A DNA stretch of 64,000 bases from Streptomyces noursei ATCC 11455. GTDB lineage: Bacteria; Actinomycetota; Actinomycetes; Streptomycetales; Streptomycetaceae. The stretch's first letter is position 1; every line of letters starts with the position of its first letter. The notes beneath the pieces are model-generated. The model searched no databases. It saw only the letters and a program-made list of their open reading frames with translations, and had not been told where the DNA came from. This document shows, piece by piece, positions 1 to 8,356 of the stretch. The DNA lies in NCBI RefSeq assembly GCF_001704275.1, contig NZ_CP011533.1, positions 7,192,001 through 7,256,000 of the forward strand. Reading direction: 5' to 3'. A program made the translations under genes and the position numbers.

Positions 1-482
1 GCGACGGTGAGCGCGGTGGCCGTCAGGCAGAACGGCAGGGTGAGGGTGGGCAGTTCCCAGGTGCCCAGGAGTCGCGCGGCGGCGGCCGTGACGACCGTGA
101 CGGCCGCGCTGGCGGCGACCGCGATCAGCAGGGTCGACAGGTGGTCGGCGTGCAGGAAGACCGCGCAGGCGACCCCGACCAGGCAGGAGTTGAAGCCCTC
201 CAGTCCGGCCGCGACCCGGCCGCGGTCCACGCCCAGCAGGCGCGCGGTGCCGGTGCCCACGGCCGCGCCCGTCAGCCCGTAGACGCCGTACCGCCACCCC
301 GCGGCGAACAGTGCGATCGAGAAGACCAGCCCGGTCAGCGCGCTGGGCAGGAGGTCGACCTGCGCCTGGCCGCGCAGCACCTCCCTGACGAACCGTCCGC
401 AGCGGGTCGCCGACGGACGGGTCGCTGACAGGTCGTGACTCTTGGCGGCCGACGCTCCGTCGGCCGTGCTCGGCTGGCGCAT
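1..482 (-). CDS. Urea transporter, N-terminal part (cut by window edge)
   Basis: The frame runs off the start of the window, so only about 160 N-terminal codons are visible. ATG at 482-480 is preceded by GGAGG at good spacing. After a hydrophilic leader of about 40 residues comes a hydrophobic, multi-membrane-type protein with the sequence signatures of bacterial UT-family urea channels: RGQAQVDLLPSALTGLVF, GLEGFNSCLVGVACAVF and LPTLTLPF. The family forms trimeric inner-membrane channels for passive urea uptake. Nothing in the visible part shows whether urease or amidase genes follow outside the window. The family call rests on motif recognition in roughly half of the protein. Confidence 0.8.
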   Translation of the reverse strand, partial: MRQPSTADGASAAKSHDLSATRPSATRCGRFVREVLRGQAQVDLLPSALTGLVFSIALFAAGWRYGVYGLTGAAVGTGTARLLGVDRGRVAAGLEGFNSCLVGVACAVFLHADHLSTLLIAVAASAAVTVVTAAAARLLGTWELPTLTLPFCLTATALTV

Positions 483-540
483 ATCCGCCTCCGCAGGACG
501 CACATCGTCCCTGCCCGCCAGGGACTGATGCACTTTACAT

Positions 541-1197
541 TCAAATCCTGGGCGGTCGTCCGGGTGGTGCCAGTTCCGGGTGATGCAGCGTCAGGCCGTC
601 CACCAGCGCCAGCATTCCGGCCTCAAACGCGCCCTCGTCCACCCGGCGTTGGTGCTCGGCCAGCAGGTGCGCCCGGCCGAGGTGCGGGTAGGCGGCCGGG
701 TCGTAGGCGCGCGGGTCGTCCACGAAGCCGCGGGCGAACGAGCCCAGCGCCGAGCCGGCGACGAAGTACCGCACCATGGCGCAGACCTTGGTGGCCAGGG
801 CGGGCGGCCAGCCCGCCTCCACCATGCCGCCGAACGCCGTGTCGGCCATTTTCAGCCCGGCCGGCCGCAGGCCGGGGCCCTGGGCGAGGAACGGCACGAT
901 GTGCGGGTGGGCGGCCAGCGCCGCGCGGTAGGAACGGGCCCAGTCCAGCAGGCCGGCCCGCCAGTCGGTGCCGGACGCCAGGGCCGAGACGTCGACCTGG
1001 GCGATGACCGTGTCGGCCACCGCGTCGAGGATCTCGTCCTTGGTCGTGAAGTGGTTGTAGAGGGAGGGGCCGCTCACGCCCAGTTCCGCCGCCAGCCGCC
1101 GGGTGGAGAGCGCCGCGAGCCCCTCCGCGTCGATCAGTGCCAGCGCGGTGGTGACGATGCGCTCGCGGCTCAGCAGGGGCTTGCGGGGTCGGGCCAT
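541..1197 (-). CDS. TetR/AcrR family transcriptional regulator
   Basis: A 218-residue TetR-type repressor. The N-terminal helix-turn-helix spans about residues 14-55, with the recognition-helix segment LGVSGPSLYNHF, and the rest is the usual all-helical ligand-binding domain. ATG at 1197 (MARPRK) was chosen because longer in-frame starts run into the promoter region of the divergent acyl-CoA dehydrogenase. A 21-bp inverted repeat (1225-1245) lies between the two genes, so autorepression and control of the dehydrogenase are likely. The ligand cannot be read from sequence; an acyl-CoA is a reasonable guess from the neighbour. Confidence 0.85.
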   Translation of the reverse strand: MARPRKPLLSRERIVTTALALIDAEGLAALSTRRLAAELGVSGPSLYNHFTTKDEILDAVADTVIAQVDVSALASGTDWRAGLLDWARSYRAALAAHPHIVPFLAQGPGLRPAGLKMADTAFGGMVEAGWPPALATKVCAMVRYFVAGSALGSFARGFVDDPRAYDPAAYPHLGRAHLLAEHQRRVDEGAFEAGMLALVDGLTLHHPELAPPGRPPRI

Positions 1198-1224
1198 GCC
1201 GCACATAGTAGGGGCTGCCCCACG

Positions 1225-1245
1225 AAAACTAGCACCGCTAATTTT
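1225..1245. promoter_or_regulatory. Inverted repeat, candidate TetR operator
   Basis: Arms AAAACTAGC and GCTAATTTT match at 8 of 9 positions as an inverted repeat with a 3-base centre. The site sits in the 91-bp gap between the divergent TetR gene (start 1197) and acyl-CoA dehydrogenase (start 1289). It is AT-rich in a very GC-rich genome. Operator function is inferred from position and symmetry. Confidence 0.6.
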
Positions 1246-1288
1246 CTCCGTCCGCCGCCCTCCCGTTCCCGTCGACAAGGGGTCCGAG

Positions 1289-2446
1289 ATGAACCTGGAG
1301 CTCACGCCCGAGCAGACCGCCGTACGCCGGCTCGCCGCGGACTTCACCGACCGCGAGATCGCCCCGCACGCCACCGCCTGGGACCGCGCCGAGCAGGTCG
1401 ACCCGGGCATCGTCCGCGCGCTCGGCGACCTGGGCTTCCTGGGCCTGACCATCCCCGAGGAGTACGGCGGCTCCGGCGGCGACCACCTCTCCTACGCCCT
1501 GGTCACCGAGGAGTTGGGGCGCGGCGACTCCTCGGTCCGCGGCATCGTCTCGGTCTCGCTCGGACTGGTCGCCAAGACCCTCGCCGCCTGGGGCGACGAG
1601 GAGCAGAAGCGGACGTGGCTGCCCCGGCTGACGTCCGGCGAGGCGCTCGGCTGCTTCGGCCTGACCGAGCCCGGCACCGGCTCCGACGCGGCCGCCCTGA
1701 CCACCCGCGCGGTCCGCGACGGCGCGCACGGCGACTGGGTCGTCGACGGCGGCAAGATGTTCATCACCAACGGCACCTGGGCCGACGTCGTCCTGCTCTT
1801 CGCCCGGACCGGCGGCGCCCCCGGCCACAAGGGCATCAGCGCCTTCCTGATACCGACCGACACCCCCGGCCTGACCCGCCGCCCGATCCACGGCAAGCTC
1901 GGGCTGCGCGGCCAGGCCACCGCCGAACTCGTCCTGGAGGGCGTGCGGGTGCCCGCCGGGGCCATGCTGGGCCCCGAGGGAAAGGGCTTCTCGGTCGCCA
2001 TGTCCGCGCTGGCCAAGGGGCGGATGTCGGTCGCCGCCGGCTGCGTCGGCATCGCCCAGGCCGCGCTGGACGCCGCGCTCGGCTACGCCGGCCAGCGCGA
2101 GCAGTTCGGCGCCCCGATCGCCGGGCGCCAGCTCGTCCAGGAGCTGATCAGCGACATCGCGGTGGACGTGGACGCGGCGCGGCTGCTGACCTGGCGGGTG
2201 GCCGATCTGATCGACCGTGGCGAGCCGTTCGCCACCGCGGCGTCCAAGGCGAAGCTCTTCGCCTCCGAGGCCGCGGTGCGCGCCGCGAGCAACGCCCTGC
2301 AGGTCTTCGGCGGTTACGGCTACATCGACGAGTACCCGGTCGGCAAGCTGCTCCGGGACGCCCGGGTGATGACCCTCTACGAGGGCACCAGCCAGATCCA
2401 GAAGCTCCTCATCGGCCGCGCCCTGACCGGCGTCTCCGCCTTCTGA
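1289..2446 (+). CDS. Acyl-CoA dehydrogenase
   Basis: A 385-residue flavoprotein of the acyl-CoA dehydrogenase family, which introduces the alpha-beta double bond into acyl-CoA and passes electrons to ETF. Visible hallmarks are FGLTEPGTGSDAAAL in the middle beta domain, GGYGYIDEYPVGKLLRDA, and the C-terminal YEGTSQIQ, whose Glu365 is at the usual catalytic-base position. ATG at 1289 follows an AAGGGG ribosome site; upstream in-frame ATGs would overlap the divergent regulator. Length is normal. The substrate (short chain or branched chain) cannot be set from sequence. Confidence 0.9.
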   Translation: MNLELTPEQTAVRRLAADFTDREIAPHATAWDRAEQVDPGIVRALGDLGFLGLTIPEEYGGSGGDHLSYALVTEELGRGDSSVRGIVSVSLGLVAKTLAAWGDEEQKRTWLPRLTSGEALGCFGLTEPGTGSDAAALTTRAVRDGAHGDWVVDGGKMFITNGTWADVVLLFARTGGAPGHKGISAFLIPTDTPGLTRRPIHGKLGLRGQATAELVLEGVRVPAGAMLGPEGKGFSVAMSALAKGRMSVAAGCVGIAQAALDAALGYAGQREQFGAPIAGRQLVQELISDIAVDVDAARLLTWRVADLIDRGEPFATAASKAKLFASEAAVRAASNALQVFGGYGYIDEYPVGKLLRDARVMTLYEGTSQIQKLLIGRALTGVSAF

Positions 2447-2497
2447 CCCGCCCGTCCGCCGCCCGACCGCCGCCCGCCGGGAGCCCGGCGAGCGGCC

Positions 2498-2513
2498 CTA
2501 AGCGCTTGCTCAG
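2498..2513. promoter_or_regulatory. Operator-like palindrome, copy 1 (CTAAGCGCTTGCTCAG)
   Basis: CTAAGC and GCTCAG form an inverted repeat (5 of 6) around GCTT. The same 16 bases, plus the following C, occur at 3745-3760 in front of the MaoC gene. This copy lies about 70 bp upstream of the TetR gene at 2580. Two identical copies flanking one regulator strongly suggest its binding sites. Confidence 0.7.
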
Positions 2514-2579
2514 CGACGCGGTATGGTGTTCGATCCGGCAGAGGAAGGGCCCTGGCGGATCGAGGAGCGGGGAGCGGCG

Positions 2580-3203
2580 ATGAGTGCGGCCGAGCGGGCG
2601 GCGGAGGAGAGCGGCGAGTGGTCCGGGGTGACCCCGGACGCCGCACGGCGGCTGGTCAGCGCGGCCGTCCAGGCGTTCGCCGAGCGCGGCTACCACGCCA
2701 CCACCACCCGTGACATCGCCGGCCGCGCCGGGATGAGCCCGGCCGCGCTCTACATCCACTACAAGACCAAGGAAGAACTGCTCTACCGGATCAGCAGCAC
2801 CGGCCACGAGAAGGCGCTGCGCATCATGGGTGCCGCCGCCGAGGCCCAGGGCAGCGCCACCGACCGGCTCCGCGACGCGGTGCGGACCTTCGCCCGCTGG
2901 CACGCCGAGCACCACACCACCGCCCGGGTCATCCAGTACGAGCTCCAGGCGCTCGGCCCGGACCACTACGCCGAGATCGCCGGGCTGCGCCGGCGCACCG
3001 ACCGGCTGCTCCGGCAGATCATCCAGGACGGTGCGGACAGCGGGGAGTTCCGGGTGGACGACGTCCCCGGCACCACCCTGGCCGTGCTGTCGCTGTGCGT
3101 GGACGTCGCCCGCTGGTTCTCCGCCGACGGCCCGCGGACGCCCGACGAGGTCGGCGCGCTCTACGCCGACCTCGTCCTGCGGATGGTCGGCGGCTCCGTC
3201 TGA
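2580..3203 (+). CDS. TetR/AcrR family regulator, probable regulator of the neighbouring MaoC gene
   Basis: A 207-residue TetR protein. The helix-turn-helix covers residues 24-68 (ending AGMSPAALYIHYKTKEELLY), followed by a C-terminal ligand domain of the type common in lipid/CoA regulators of actinomycetes. ATG at 2580 follows GGAGCGGGGAGCGGCG; an earlier in-frame ATG at 2523 lies too close to the operator and lacks a clear ribosome site. The gene converges with the MaoC-like dehydratase, and identical operators precede both genes, so autoregulation plus control of MaoC is the natural reading. Confidence 0.85.
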   Translation: MSAAERAAEESGEWSGVTPDAARRLVSAAVQAFAERGYHATTTRDIAGRAGMSPAALYIHYKTKEELLYRISSTGHEKALRIMGAAAEAQGSATDRLRDAVRTFARWHAEHHTTARVIQYELQALGPDHYAEIAGLRRRTDRLLRQIIQDGADSGEFRVDDVPGTTLAVLSLCVDVARWFSADGPRTPDEVGALYADLVLRMVGGSV

Positions 3204-3257
3204 GAGCCGCCGACCGGCCAGGCCCTGCCCGGTGGACCGGGGGCGGACGGCGACGAC

Positions 3258-3719
3258 CTACAGGTGGAACCGGCTGACCGACTCCGCCACGCACACCGGC
3301 TTCTCGCCGCCCTCCCGCTCGACCGTCACCAGCGTGGTGAGCTGCACCCCGCCGGTCACCTCGGCCACCTCCGCGATCCGGGCCCGGGCCCGCAGTCGGG
3401 AGCCGACCGGGACGATCGCCGGGAAGCGCACCTTGTTGGTGCCGTAGTTGATGCCCATCTTCACGTTGTCCACCCGCATCAGCTGCGGGACCAGGACCGG
3501 CAGCAGCGACAGGGTCAGATACCCGTGCGCGATGGTCGTGCCGAACGGGCCGGCCGCGGCCTTCTCCTCGTCGACGTGGATCCACTGGTGGTCGCCGGTG
3601 GCCTCCGCGAACAGGTCGATCCGCTTCTGGTCGATCTCCAACCAGTCGCTGGGGCCCAGCTCCTCGCCGATCGCCGCCCGCAGCTCCTCGACCGACCCGA
3701 ACACCCGGGGCTCTGCCAT
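3258..3719 (-). CDS. MaoC family dehydratase (R-hydratase-like)
   Basis: A 153-residue single hot-dog protein of the MaoC/enoyl-CoA hydratase 2 family. Residues 39-48 ([10 protein letters not shown]) carry the catalytic Asp43 and His48 pair, and [18 protein letters not shown] follows as the family helix. Such proteins hydrate trans-2-enoyl-CoA to the 3R-hydroxyacyl-CoA, or act on related thioesters. ATG at 3719 has GGAGG upstream; a longer frame would read through the operator at 3745-3760. Convergent with the TetR gene just downstream. Confidence 0.88.
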   Translation of the reverse strand: MAEPRVFGSVEELRAAIGEELGPSDWLEIDQKRIDLFAEATGDHQWIHVDEEKAAAGPFGTTIAHGYLTLSLLPVLVPQLMRVDNVKMGINYGTNKVRFPAIVPVGSRLRARARIAEVAEVTGGVQLTTLVTVEREGGEKPVCVAESVSRFHL

Positions 3720-3744
3720 CCTCGTCCGCCTCCTCAGCCGATTA

Positions 3745-3760
3745 CTAAGCGCTTGCTCAG
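3745..3760. promoter_or_regulatory. Operator-like palindrome, copy 2
   Basis: An exact copy of the 16-base site at 2498-2513, here 26 bp upstream of the MaoC start codon. Same orientation on the + strand although the two genes are convergent, which fits a near-symmetric repressor site. Confidence 0.7.
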
Positions 3761-3843
3761 CATGCGAGGGCGGACGCCCGCTGTCAACGCCCTCGCCCCA
3801 GGCCGCCCCGGAGGTCCCCCGGACAGGCCGTAGGGTGGGCCGC

Positions 3844-4407
3844 GTGCCCCAGCTTCCGTTCAAGGTCCATGAACTCTCCGTCGGCCAGCTCTCCGCGCGC
3901 AGCGGCGCGGCCGTCTCCGCCCTGCACTTCTACGAGTCCAAGGGACTGATCAGCAGCACCCGCACGGCCGGCAACCAGCGCCGCTACACCCGCGAGACGC
4001 TGCGCCGGGTCGCCTTCATCCGGGCCGCCCAACGGGTCGGGATCCCGCTCGCGGTGATCCGCGACGCCCTGGCCGAGCTGCCGGACGAGCGCACCCCCAA
4101 CCGCGAGGACTGGGCACGGCTCTCGGCGGTCTGGCGCACCGAACTCGACGAGCGGATCGGCCAACTCGTCGAGCTGCGCGACCGGCTGACCGACTGCATC
4201 GGCTGCGGCTGCCTCTCGCTGCAGAACTGCGCGCTGTCCAACCCCTACGACAACCTCGGCGAACAGGGCCCCGGCGCCCGCCGGCTGCGGGTGGACCGCC
4301 GCACCGTCGACCCGACGCCGACGCCCGCGCCGCACGACGACACCGACGCCCGCGCCGGCACTTGCGCCCCGGACGCGCTGAGCTGCGCGCCCGGGGAGGA
4401 GTGCTAG
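3844..4407 (+). CDS. soxR: SoxR, redox-sensing MerR-family activator
   Basis: A 187-residue MerR-type protein. The winged helix (residues 10-80) is followed by a dimerisation helix and the SoxR [2Fe-2S] cluster motif Cys118-x2-Cys121-x-Cys123-x5-Cys129, matching the cysteine spacing of E. coli SoxR. GTG at 3844 follows a -10-like TAGGGT (3831-3836) by only 7 bases, so the message may be leaderless. The tail after residue 130 is long and Pro/Asp-rich and carries three further cysteines in its last 16 residues. In Streptomyces SoxR answers redox-active metabolites rather than superoxide stress; no obvious SoxR box was found in this window. Confidence 0.9.
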   Translation: MPQLPFKVHELSVGQLSARSGAAVSALHFYESKGLISSTRTAGNQRRYTRETLRRVAFIRAAQRVGIPLAVIRDALAELPDERTPNREDWARLSAVWRTELDERIGQLVELRDRLTDCIGCGCLSLQNCALSNPYDNLGEQGPGARRLRVDRRTVDPTPTPAPHDDTDARAGTCAPDALSCAPGEEC

Positions 4408-4414
4408 GGCCTGT

Positions 4415-4475
4415 CCGATGGGTCATGGCCGGGTCCGCGGCGTCTGGTACGGCCTTGCCGACCCTGACCCATCGG
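4415..4475. terminator. Bidirectional terminator-like inverted repeat
   Basis: CCGATGGGTCA (4415-4425) and TGACCCATCGG (4465-4475) are perfect 11-base inverted arms, with further internal complementarity (GGGTC/GACCC). It sits in the 92-bp gap between the convergent soxR and amidase stop codons. Confidence 0.7.
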
Positions 4476-4499
4476 TGTCCCGCTGCCCCGGACGTCGGT

Positions 4500-5942
4500 T
4501 CACCAGACGGGCGGCTTGCGGTGCGCCCACGGGCGGGCCGCCTCCAACTGCGCGGAGAGCGCGATCAAGGTGGCCTCGTCGCCGTAGCGGCCGGCCAGCA
4601 TCACGCCGATCGGCAGCCCCTCGGCGTTCCAGTGCAGCGGGACGCTGACCGCGGGCTGGCCGGTGGCGTTGTAGAAGGCCGTGAACGGCGTGAAGCGGCC
4701 GATCGCGGCGAACTCGGCCTGCGGATCGGCGTCGTCGCGCAGCGCGCCGACCAGGGGCGGCGGCGCGGCCACGGTGGGGGAGAGGATCACGTCGTAGCCG
4801 GTGCCGGGCGGCATCAGCTCGTCGGCGAGGGTCTGGGCGAGGGCCCGGAAGGCGTACAGGGAGCTGCCGAAGGCGGTGCCGGAGACGTCCCGGCCGCGGG
4901 CCCGCAGATAGCGGGTGAGCGGCATCAGCAGCTCCTCGCCGCCCGGCGGGACCGGGCGGTTGGCCGCCATCACCGACCAGACCCGGGTGAAGGCGTGCAG
5001 GATCCGGTCGTCGACCGGGAAGCTCAACTCCTCGGGCCGGTGGCCGAGTTCGCCGAGCAGCGTCACGGTCTCGTCGACCGCTGTGCGGCAGTCGGGGTGC
5101 ACCTCGACGTCCGGGAGCGGCGCCCGGGCCAGCACCGCTATCCGCAGGCTGCCGGGGTCCCGGCGGACCTGGCCGGCGAAGGTCTCCCCGGGCGGCAGGG
5201 ACGGGGCGGCGTACGGGTCGCCGGGCCGGGTGCCCGCCATCACGTCCAGCAGCGCCGCCGCGTCGGCCACCGTGCGGGCCAGCGGACCGGAGGTGCTCAG
5301 GCCCGTGACGTCGTGCAGCACCGGGCCGCCGCTGACCCGGCCGCGGCTGGGCTTGATGCCGAAGAGCCCGCACGCCGACGCCGGGATGCGGATCGAACCG
5401 CCGCCGTCGCTGGCGTGCGCGAGCGGCGCCAGTCCGCCGGCCACCGCCGCGGCCGCGCCGCCGCTGGAGCCGCCCGCCGAGCGGGTCGGGTCCCAGGGGG
5501 TGCGGGCGGGCGGGGCGAGCGCGTTCTCGGTGTAGCAGGGCAGCCCGAACTCGGGGGTGTTGGTCTTGCCCAGCAGGACGGTGCCGGCCCGGCGCAGCGC
5601 GGCGGCGACATGGTCGTCGACGTCCGGGACGTGGTCGGCCAGCGCGGCCGACCCCATCGTGCAGCGCACCCCGGCGACCTGGTTGAGGTCCTTCACGGGC
5701 ACCGGGACACCGTGCAGCGGCGGCAGCGCACGGCCCTCGCGGCGGGCCGCGACGGCCTCGCTCTCGGCCTCCGCCGCCTGCTTGCGGGCGATCTCGGGGG
5801 TACGGGTGAGGAAGGCGCCCAGGGTGTCGTCCAGCCGGTCGATCCGCGTGAGGTAGTGCTCGGTGAGCTCGACCGGGGACAGCTCCCCGGACCGGATCTC
5901 CTCGGCCTGTTCGAGCGCGGTCAGGTCGTGCAGTTCGGCCAT
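4500..5942 (-). CDS. Amidase (amidase-signature family)
   Basis: A 480-residue serine amidase. The Ser-cisSer-Lys triad is visible as Lys84 in VPVKDLN, the serines of GGSSGG at 159/160 and nucleophile Ser183 in SDGGGSIRIPA. These enzymes hydrolyse carboxamides; the substrate is unknown. It is not GatA by context, since gatB/gatC are absent. ATG at 5942 (MAELHD) gives the normal family N-terminus; a 54-codon longer frame is GC-rich and unlike the family. Confidence 0.9.
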   Translation of the reverse strand: MAELHDLTALEQAEEIRSGELSPVELTEHYLTRIDRLDDTLGAFLTRTPEIARKQAAEAESEAVAARREGRALPPLHGVPVPVKDLNQVAGVRCTMGSAALADHVPDVDDHVAAALRRAGTVLLGKTNTPEFGLPCYTENALAPPARTPWDPTRSAGGSSGGAAAAVAGGLAPLAHASDGGGSIRIPASACGLFGIKPSRGRVSGGPVLHDVTGLSTSGPLARTVADAAALLDVMAGTRPGDPYAAPSLPPGETFAGQVRRDPGSLRIAVLARAPLPDVEVHPDCRTAVDETVTLLGELGHRPEELSFPVDDRILHAFTRVWSVMAANRPVPPGGEELLMPLTRYLRARGRDVSGTAFGSSLYAFRALAQTLADELMPPGTGYDVILSPTVAAPPPLVGALRDDADPQAEFAAIGRFTPFTAFYNATGQPAVSVPLHWNAEGLPIGVMLAGRYGDEATLIALSAQLEAARPWAHRKPPVW

Positions 5943-6031
5943 GGACGTCCACACCCTCTCGTCAGGGCCCGTGCGGCCCGGGTGCCGCACGGGTGGGGCG
6001 GGCCGGCCCCGGCGCGCGCGACCTCCGGTGA

Positions 6032-6145
6032 TCAGCCCGAGAACAGTTGTTTCAGCTTCAGCGCCAACTCGTAAAGCCCGTAGGCGAACGGGACGGCCAC
6101 CCACAGCCAGGCGACGACCATGAGGGCGGTGCGGCGCGGGGTCAT
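6032..6145 (-). CDS. MFS transporter small subunit, 37-residue membrane protein
   Basis: A tiny ORF whose ATG overlaps the stop codon of the MFS gene in an ATGA junction, which implies translational coupling. The product has a basic N-terminus (MTPRRTA), one hydrophobic helix (about residues 8-24) and a lysine-containing tail ending KLKQLFSG. The same arrangement, a single-helix peptide encoded directly after an OxlT-type carrier, recurs in actinomycetes and is catalogued as an MFS small subunit. Its role (stability, assembly or transport) is unknown. Confidence 0.8.
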   Translation of the reverse strand: MTPRRTALMVVAWLWVAVPFAYGLYELALKLKQLFSG

Positions 6146-7521
6146 CGGTCGGCTCCCTTCGCGTCGGCCGCCGCGGCGCGTGGCGGCCCGGCGGGCGCGG
6201 GCGGTTCGTGGTGGCGGGGGTGGACGGGGCGGATCAGCTCGTTGGCGGCGAAGCCCACCACCAGCAGGCCGATCATGATGAAGAAGGACGTGGAGTACAG
6301 CTCCGGGCCGCTGTGCCCGGCGGACTTCCGGGCGTCCGCCACGGCGTTGACGATCAGCGGGCCGAGGACGCCGGCGGTGGACCAGGCGGTGAGCAGCCGG
6401 CCGTGGATCGCGCCGACCTGATAGGTGCCGAACAGATCCCGCAAGTAGGCCGGGATCGTGGCGAATCCGCCGCCGTAGAAGGAGAGGATGACCGCCGCGC
6501 AGCCGATGAACAATGGCTTGGAAGCGTCGCCGGCCAGCGCGATCACCAGATACAGCAGGGCGCCGGCGCCGAGGTAGAGCCGGTAGACGTTCTTCCGGCC
6601 GACCGCGTCGGAGACCGAGGACCAGACGATCCGGCCGAGCATGTTGGCCAGGGAGAGCAGTCCGACGAATCCGGCCGCGGCCGCGGCGCCGACCGGCGCG
6701 GCGGTGTGCGCGAAGAAGTCGACGACCATCGGGGCGGCCTTCTCCAGGATGCCGATGCCCGCGGTGACATTGGTGCACAGGACCACCCACAGGCACCAGA
6801 ACTGCGGGGTGCGCAGGGCGTTGCGCGCGGAGACGCCGGGGAGGGCGAGGCGCGGGCCGGACGCCGCGACCTCCCCCGCGGGACCGGCGGGCGGCCGCGC
6901 GGACGCGGGCGGCACCCGCACCAGCAGCACCCCCGGCGTCATGAAGACGCCGTACGCCAGGCCCATCACGAGGAACGTGCGGGCGATCCCGGACGCGTCG
7001 GAACCGAGGCCGGCCAGGAGCCGGGTGGACCACGGGGAGGCGATCAGCGCGCCGCCGCCGAAGCCCATGATGGCGATGCCGGTGGCCAACCCGGGGCGGT
7101 CCGGGAACCACTTCAGGAGGGTGGAGACGGGGGAGATGTAGCCGATGCCCAGCCCGATCCCGCCGAGCACGCCGTAGCCGGCGACGATCAGCCAGAAGTG
7201 GCCGGTGGCCGCGCCCATGGCGGAGACCAGGAATCCCGCGGCGAAGCAGATCGTCGAGACGGCCATCGCCCAGCGCGGGCCGCGGCGTTCGACGAGGGTG
7301 CCGCCGAACGCCGCGGACAGCCCCAGCATGGCGATGGCCAGCTGGAAGGGGAGCGCGGAGGCCGTCCCGGAGAGCCCCAGCGCGCTCTCCAGGGGCGGCT
7401 TGAACACGCTCCAGGCGTACGCCTGGCCGATGGCGAGGTGGATGGCGAGCGCCGCGGGCGGAACGAGCCAGCGGCTCCAACCCTCGGGTGCGATGCCGCG
7501 GGGGCGGTCGGGGACGCGCAT
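6142..7521 (-). CDS. MFS transporter, oxalate/formate antiporter (OxlT) type
   Basis: A 459-residue carrier with about 12 hydrophobic segments. The first helix region, LAIGQAYAWSVFKPPL, is typical of the OxlT-like group, and LLSLANMLGRIVWSSVSDAVG is the internal MFS loop motif. The substrate is likely a carboxylate, but this is family inference only. ATG at 7521 is used; an in-frame ATG at 7581 would overlap the upstream BKACE gene by 38 bases. The gene overlaps the small subunit downstream by 4 bases, and both probably share a transcript with the BKACE gene. Confidence 0.85.
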   Translation of the reverse strand: MRVPDRPRGIAPEGWSRWLVPPAALAIHLAIGQAYAWSVFKPPLESALGLSGTASALPFQLAIAMLGLSAAFGGTLVERRGPRWAMAVSTICFAAGFLVSAMGAATGHFWLIVAGYGVLGGIGLGIGYISPVSTLLKWFPDRPGLATGIAIMGFGGGALIASPWSTRLLAGLGSDASGIARTFLVMGLAYGVFMTPGVLLVRVPPASARPPAGPAGEVAASGPRLALPGVSARNALRTPQFWCLWVVLCTNVTAGIGILEKAAPMVVDFFAHTAAPVGAAAAAGFVGLLSLANMLGRIVWSSVSDAVGRKNVYRLYLGAGALLYLVIALAGDASKPLFIGCAAVILSFYGGGFATIPAYLRDLFGTYQVGAIHGRLLTAWSTAGVLGPLIVNAVADARKSAGHSGPELYSTSFFIMIGLLVVGFAANELIRPVHPRHHEPPAPAGPPRAAAADAKGADR

Positions 7522-7543
7522 GCCGCGGAACGTACCGGCTGGA

Positions 7544-8284
7544 TCAGGCTCGGGGAAGACCGCCCGTCGACGCGACGGCACAGGACACCAGAGGGCCGTT
7601 GCCGGCGGCCGGCGAGCCGTCGGACAGCGCGAGGGTGTCCTCGATGCCGATGCGGCTGGCCAGGCCCAACTCCCCGGCCAGCCGCAGCACCGGCCAGGCG
7701 CCGCCGTCGAAGCCGTGCAGCAGCACCGGGCGGCCGTGCGGTATCCGCGCCAGCTCGGCGAGCAGCGCCCGGGCGGTGTCGGGCGCGGTGCTCGGGTCGG
7801 TGTCGTCCATGACCTCGGCCAGCACCCGCAGCACCCGTGGCGCGAAGGGCGACTCGGCGAACCGGGCGGCGGCCTCGGTGTCCGCCCAGATGCCCGCCTC
7901 GATGCCGACGCCGCGCTCCAGCAGCGCGGCGGCGACCGTATCGGCGCCGTCCTCGTGCCAGTTGACCGAGGCGTGGTCGGGGAGCACCGTCCAGGACGCG
8001 ATCCGCTCCGCCCGGCGCCGCGGGTCGGGCTCGGCCCAGGCGCCGGTCGTCACGCCCACCGGGACGTCCACCGCCTCCCGTATCGCCGTGAGGGCCGGGC
8101 CGACCACCCCTGGCGAGAGGGAATCCTGGCCGCACGGGGTCTTGGGATGGACGTGGACGTCCTGCGCGCCGGCCGCGACCGCCTGCCGCGCCGCTTCCGC
8201 GAGCGCGGCCGGCGACAGCGGCACGACCGACGAATCGGCTGCCGTTCGGGCGCCGTTGAGACACACCTGAAGCATCTGGAGCAT
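7544..8284 (-). CDS. BKACE-family enzyme (3-keto-5-aminohexanoate cleavage protein type)
   Basis: A 246-residue TIM-barrel protein of the beta-keto acid cleavage family. The N-terminus MLQVCLNGAR and the metal-binding DVHVHP (His44, His46) are family features, as is the late VRLGLE-like segment (LASRIGIEDTL). Members condense beta-keto acids with acetyl-CoA and split off acetoacetate or its analogue. It is shorter than the roughly 280 residues of characterised members. Starts at 8284 and 8275 are both plausible; ribosome sites are weak. The carboxylate MFS carrier downstream suggests an acid-uptake/cleavage unit. Confidence 0.78.
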   Translation of the reverse strand: MLQMLQVCLNGARTAADSSVVPLSPAALAEAARQAVAAGAQDVHVHPKTPCGQDSLSPGVVGPALTAIREAVDVPVGVTTGAWAEPDPRRRAERIASWTVLPDHASVNWHEDGADTVAAALLERGVGIEAGIWADTEAAARFAESPFAPRVLRVLAEVMDDTDPSTAPDTARALLAELARIPHGRPVLLHGFDGGAWPVLRLAGELGLASRIGIEDTLALSDGSPAAGNGPLVSCAVASTGGLPRA

Positions 8285-8356
8285 GTGTCCGATGATGGCA
8301 GAGGGGTCTGACAAGCACCCCGCGCACGGGGGGAACGGCGCCGCCTGGAGCGGGGG

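Noticed and set aside
4500..5942. Amidase as GatA of the tRNA amidotransferase
   Set aside because: No gatB or gatC nearby and the N-terminus fits the general amidase group.
6061..6085. Apparent TTA codons in the MFS small subunit and a few other genes
   Set aside because: They are out of frame; among the genes read only the P450 has an in-frame TTA.
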